A stretch of DNA of 24,590 nt, taken from NCBI GenBank assembly GCA_003524335.1, contig DQHV01000212.1:1-24590 (forward strand). The letters run 5' to 3'. The notes under the pieces are model-generated. The model saw only the letters and a list, made by a program, of their open reading frames with translations. It was not told the DNA's origin and searched no databases. A program made the position numbers and the translations under genes. This DNA is from Candidatus Aminicenantota bacterium (GTDB lineage: Bacteria > Acidobacteriota > Aminicenantia > Aminicenantales > UBA8522). Shown piece after piece: positions 22,983 to 24,590 of the stretch; positions within the stretch are counted from its first letter, which is position 1; each line of letters begins with the position of its first letter.

Positions 22983-24590
22983 TCAGCCGACCCTGACCTT
23001 CTGCCTGGCGACGCCGCCGCGGGTGGAGAGGATCGAGACCTCGGCCTCGACGCCCGCTTTCGCCGGTTTGACCTTCCAGCGGACCTCTTTTTTCTCCCCC
23101 GATCTCAGCCTTCCCAGCTCAATCGTCTTCCTCCCGCCGACAAGCGCCAGCTCTTTTTCCGGGAAGGAGATCTCGGCACGGTCCGGGCTGATGATCTTCA
23201 CCCGCTCGGCCATTTCCAGCGCCGTGGGAAGGAATCCTTCGTTCATGAATACGGCGACGACCTCGAGGACTCCCGGCTCTTTCTTGACCGGGCGGACATC
23301 GACCGAGACGATTTTGACCTGTGGCAACGACTTTGCCAGCAGCAGGTTGAACAGGGCCTCTTTCTTCGCCCAATCTTCGAGGACCGAGGCCGGAGGGTTC
23401 TGGCGGAAGAACTTGGGGTTGAAACCGCCGATCTCTACGTCGCCGAGTTGGGGATGGGAAAAGCGGGTCCAGTTCTTGAATCCCTTGCCGGCCAGCGCCT
23501 CGTCGTTCCAGCGCAGCACCTCGAGCTCGCTGACCTTCCCATCCTTATCATAATCAACGACTTTGCCGCCCGACCAGAGCTCGTCGCCGTACCAAATGGC
23601 GCCGTAGTAGAAATAGCCGAAGTCGGGTGAATGGCCGAACAGCGGACGGCCGGTCGGCTCTTCTTCCTCTTCGTCCCCCTCGCGGTAGTCGCTCGTAGCG
23701 TTGGCGAAGTCCCAAAAGACATCGCCCGCATAGGGGTATCCGGAGATCTTTTTTCCCCGCTCGTCGAAATACCTGTAAAGGGCCAGGTCGCCGGGGAACA
23801 TCGACTCCTCGCTGCGCGAGGTGGAGGGCGGCCGCAGGTGCATCGGGACGGCCGTGTCCATGGTCTGGCCGACCGAGACGTTGGGATGTTGAAGGAGGAA
23901 GAGGACCACTGTCCGCGTCTCCGGCTCGGAGAGGGGATAGGCGCCGGCTCCGAGCTGGGTCCTGCCCCGGCCGGTCAAATCAAGTCCGGGCTCGGGACGC
24001 CAGTTCTCGGGGTAGTTCCGGTGGAGGTCGAGACCCCCGACGCCGTCCTCGTTATATTTGCCATCGCCGTCGTTGTCCAATCCTTCGCCATACACCTTGT
24101 AATCACCCTTGTCCTTGCCGACCCTTTTCATCAGCCTTCCCGTTTTGTCGTCGGGGTGGATTATGAATTCGCCCTTTCCCGGCTCCACCTTCTGCCGCAT
24201 CTGATAGCAGAATTCGTCACTGTCCAGATCCTCTGAGGGGTCCTCGTCCAGCAGCCCGTCCCCGTCGCTGTCGTGGGGCCGGACAGTGCTCCGGTTGCTC
24301 TGGGCGGTGTTGAGGTAGAGCTCGGATCCATCCGGGTTGTTCTTGACCCTCACGTACAAAGCCTTCGTGTCGACGAGACGGGTGATCTCCGGGTCGGTGC
24401 CGTATTGAGTGATCGCATGCCAGGCAAAGTAAAGGGCGGATTCAGCCGCCGTCACCTCGCCCGAGTGCCGGTTCCCTTCGAGGAACATGGCCGGCTTGTC
24501 GGTGTCCTTGCCGGTCGCCTTTTTGGTGATCGTGATCTGCCAGATATCCCGTCCTTCGAAGGTCTTCCCGACCGAATAGAGGTCGACGAT
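22983..24590 (-). CDS. M14-family zinc carboxypeptidase with embedded calcium-type loops (5' truncated)
   Basis: The last 535 residues of a metallocarboxypeptidase; the frame is open through the right edge. FEGRDIWQITI leads into the zinc motif HSGE (His42 and Glu45 of the visible part). LDLHRNYP matches the substrate-binding DxNRN segment with His in place of Asn. MDTAVPMH (about 244-251) may hold the third zinc ligand, and FGYFYYGAIWYGDELW probably contains the catalytic Glu. Asp-rich loops DSDGDGLLDED (about 107), DNDGDGKYNED (about 172) and DYDKDGKVSE look like calcium-binding repeats inserted in the catalytic domain. A C-terminal beta domain follows. The signal peptide, if any, lies outside. 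It would trim peptides in the envelope or outside the cell. Confidence 0.9.
   Translation of the reverse strand: MVDLYSVGKTFEGRDIWQITITKKATGKDTDKPAMFLEGNRHSGEVTAAESALYFAWHAITQYGTDPEITRLVDTKALYVRVKNNPDGSELYLNTAQSNRSTVRPHDSDGDGLLDEDPSEDLDSDEFCYQMRQKVEPGKGEFIIHPDDKTGRLMKRVGKDKGDYKVYGEGLDNDGDGKYNEDGVGGLDLHRNYPENWRPEPGLDLTGRGRTQLGAGAYPLSEPETRTVVLFLLQHPNVSVGQTMDTAVPMHLRPPSTSRSEESMFPGDLALYRYFDERGKKISGYPYAGDVFWDFANATSDYREGDEEEEEPTGRPLFGHSPDFGYFYYGAIWYGDELWSGGKVVDYDKDGKVSELEVLRWNDEALAGKGFKNWTRFSHPQLGDVEIGGFNPKFFRQNPPASVLEDWAKKEALFNLLLAKSLPQVKIVSVDVRPVKKEPGVLEVVAVFMNEGFLPTALEMAERVKIISPDRAEISFPEKELALVGGRKTIELGRLRSGEKKEVRWKVKPAKAGVEAEVSILSTRGGVARQKVRVG

Noticed and set aside
1..24590. Search for tRNA, rRNA, CRISPR repeats, insertion sequences, attachment sites or riboswitches
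   Set aside because: No repeat array, transposase motif, cloverleaf or known aptamer pattern was found by eye; small or divergent RNAs could still be missed.

Overview
The window is a gene-dense stretch of bacterial chromosome, moderately GC-rich, with short intergenic gaps and clear Shine-Dalgarno sites. I see no rRNA, tRNA, CRISPR array, transposase or phage gene. Two secreted DUF5916 proteins, two proteins with twin-arginine (Tat) type leaders, a TldD/TldE pair, a calcium-loop M14 peptidase and an Fe-S aldo/keto reductase together suggest an Acidobacteriota-like lineage, possibly Aminicenantia. That placement is inference from gene content; no marker gene is present.

Left part (1-7426). 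The 3' end of an unrecognised gene is followed by a possible decayed small ORF. Next is a tldD-tldE operon on the minus strand, whose TldD carries a Tat-like leader while TldE has none. Divergent from it is a secreted Ntn-hydrolase of the penicillin/acyl-homoserine-lactone acylase family. A minus-strand pair follows: an Hfq/Sm-like protein overlapping pdxA (vitamin B6 synthesis) by four bases.

Centre (7427-16737). A DUF5916 outer-membrane-type protein lies downstream of a seven-gene minus-strand operon. Read in its own direction the operon is ECF sigma factor, zinc-finger anti-sigma factor, membrane-anchored Spy/CnrX-like protein, HlyD/MacA-type adaptor, ABC ATPase, MacB-type permease and TolC-type outer-membrane channel. 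The first four genes overlap each other. A candidate ECF-type promoter and an inverted repeat lie directly upstream. The layout reads as an extracytoplasmic sensing module wired to a tripartite efflux pump. A small secreted beta-rich protein gene sits just before it.

Right part (16789-24590). An xdhC-mocA pair (molybdenum cofactor maturation) has no molybdenum hydroxylase in the window. A methyltransferase with an N-terminal signal sequence is divergent from a Tat-exported, two-cluster Fe-S aldo/keto reductase that has an AT-rich promoter and a possible operator. A strong hairpin separates the reductase from a second DUF5916 gene, which is preceded by an M14 zinc carboxypeptidase gene cut by the right edge.

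Most products are envelope or secreted proteins: peptidases, an acylase, barrel proteins and an efflux pump with its stress regulator. Cofactor genes (pdxA, xdhC, mocA) and the Hfq-like regulator are the cytoplasmic minority. No intergenic stretch exceeds 300 bases.
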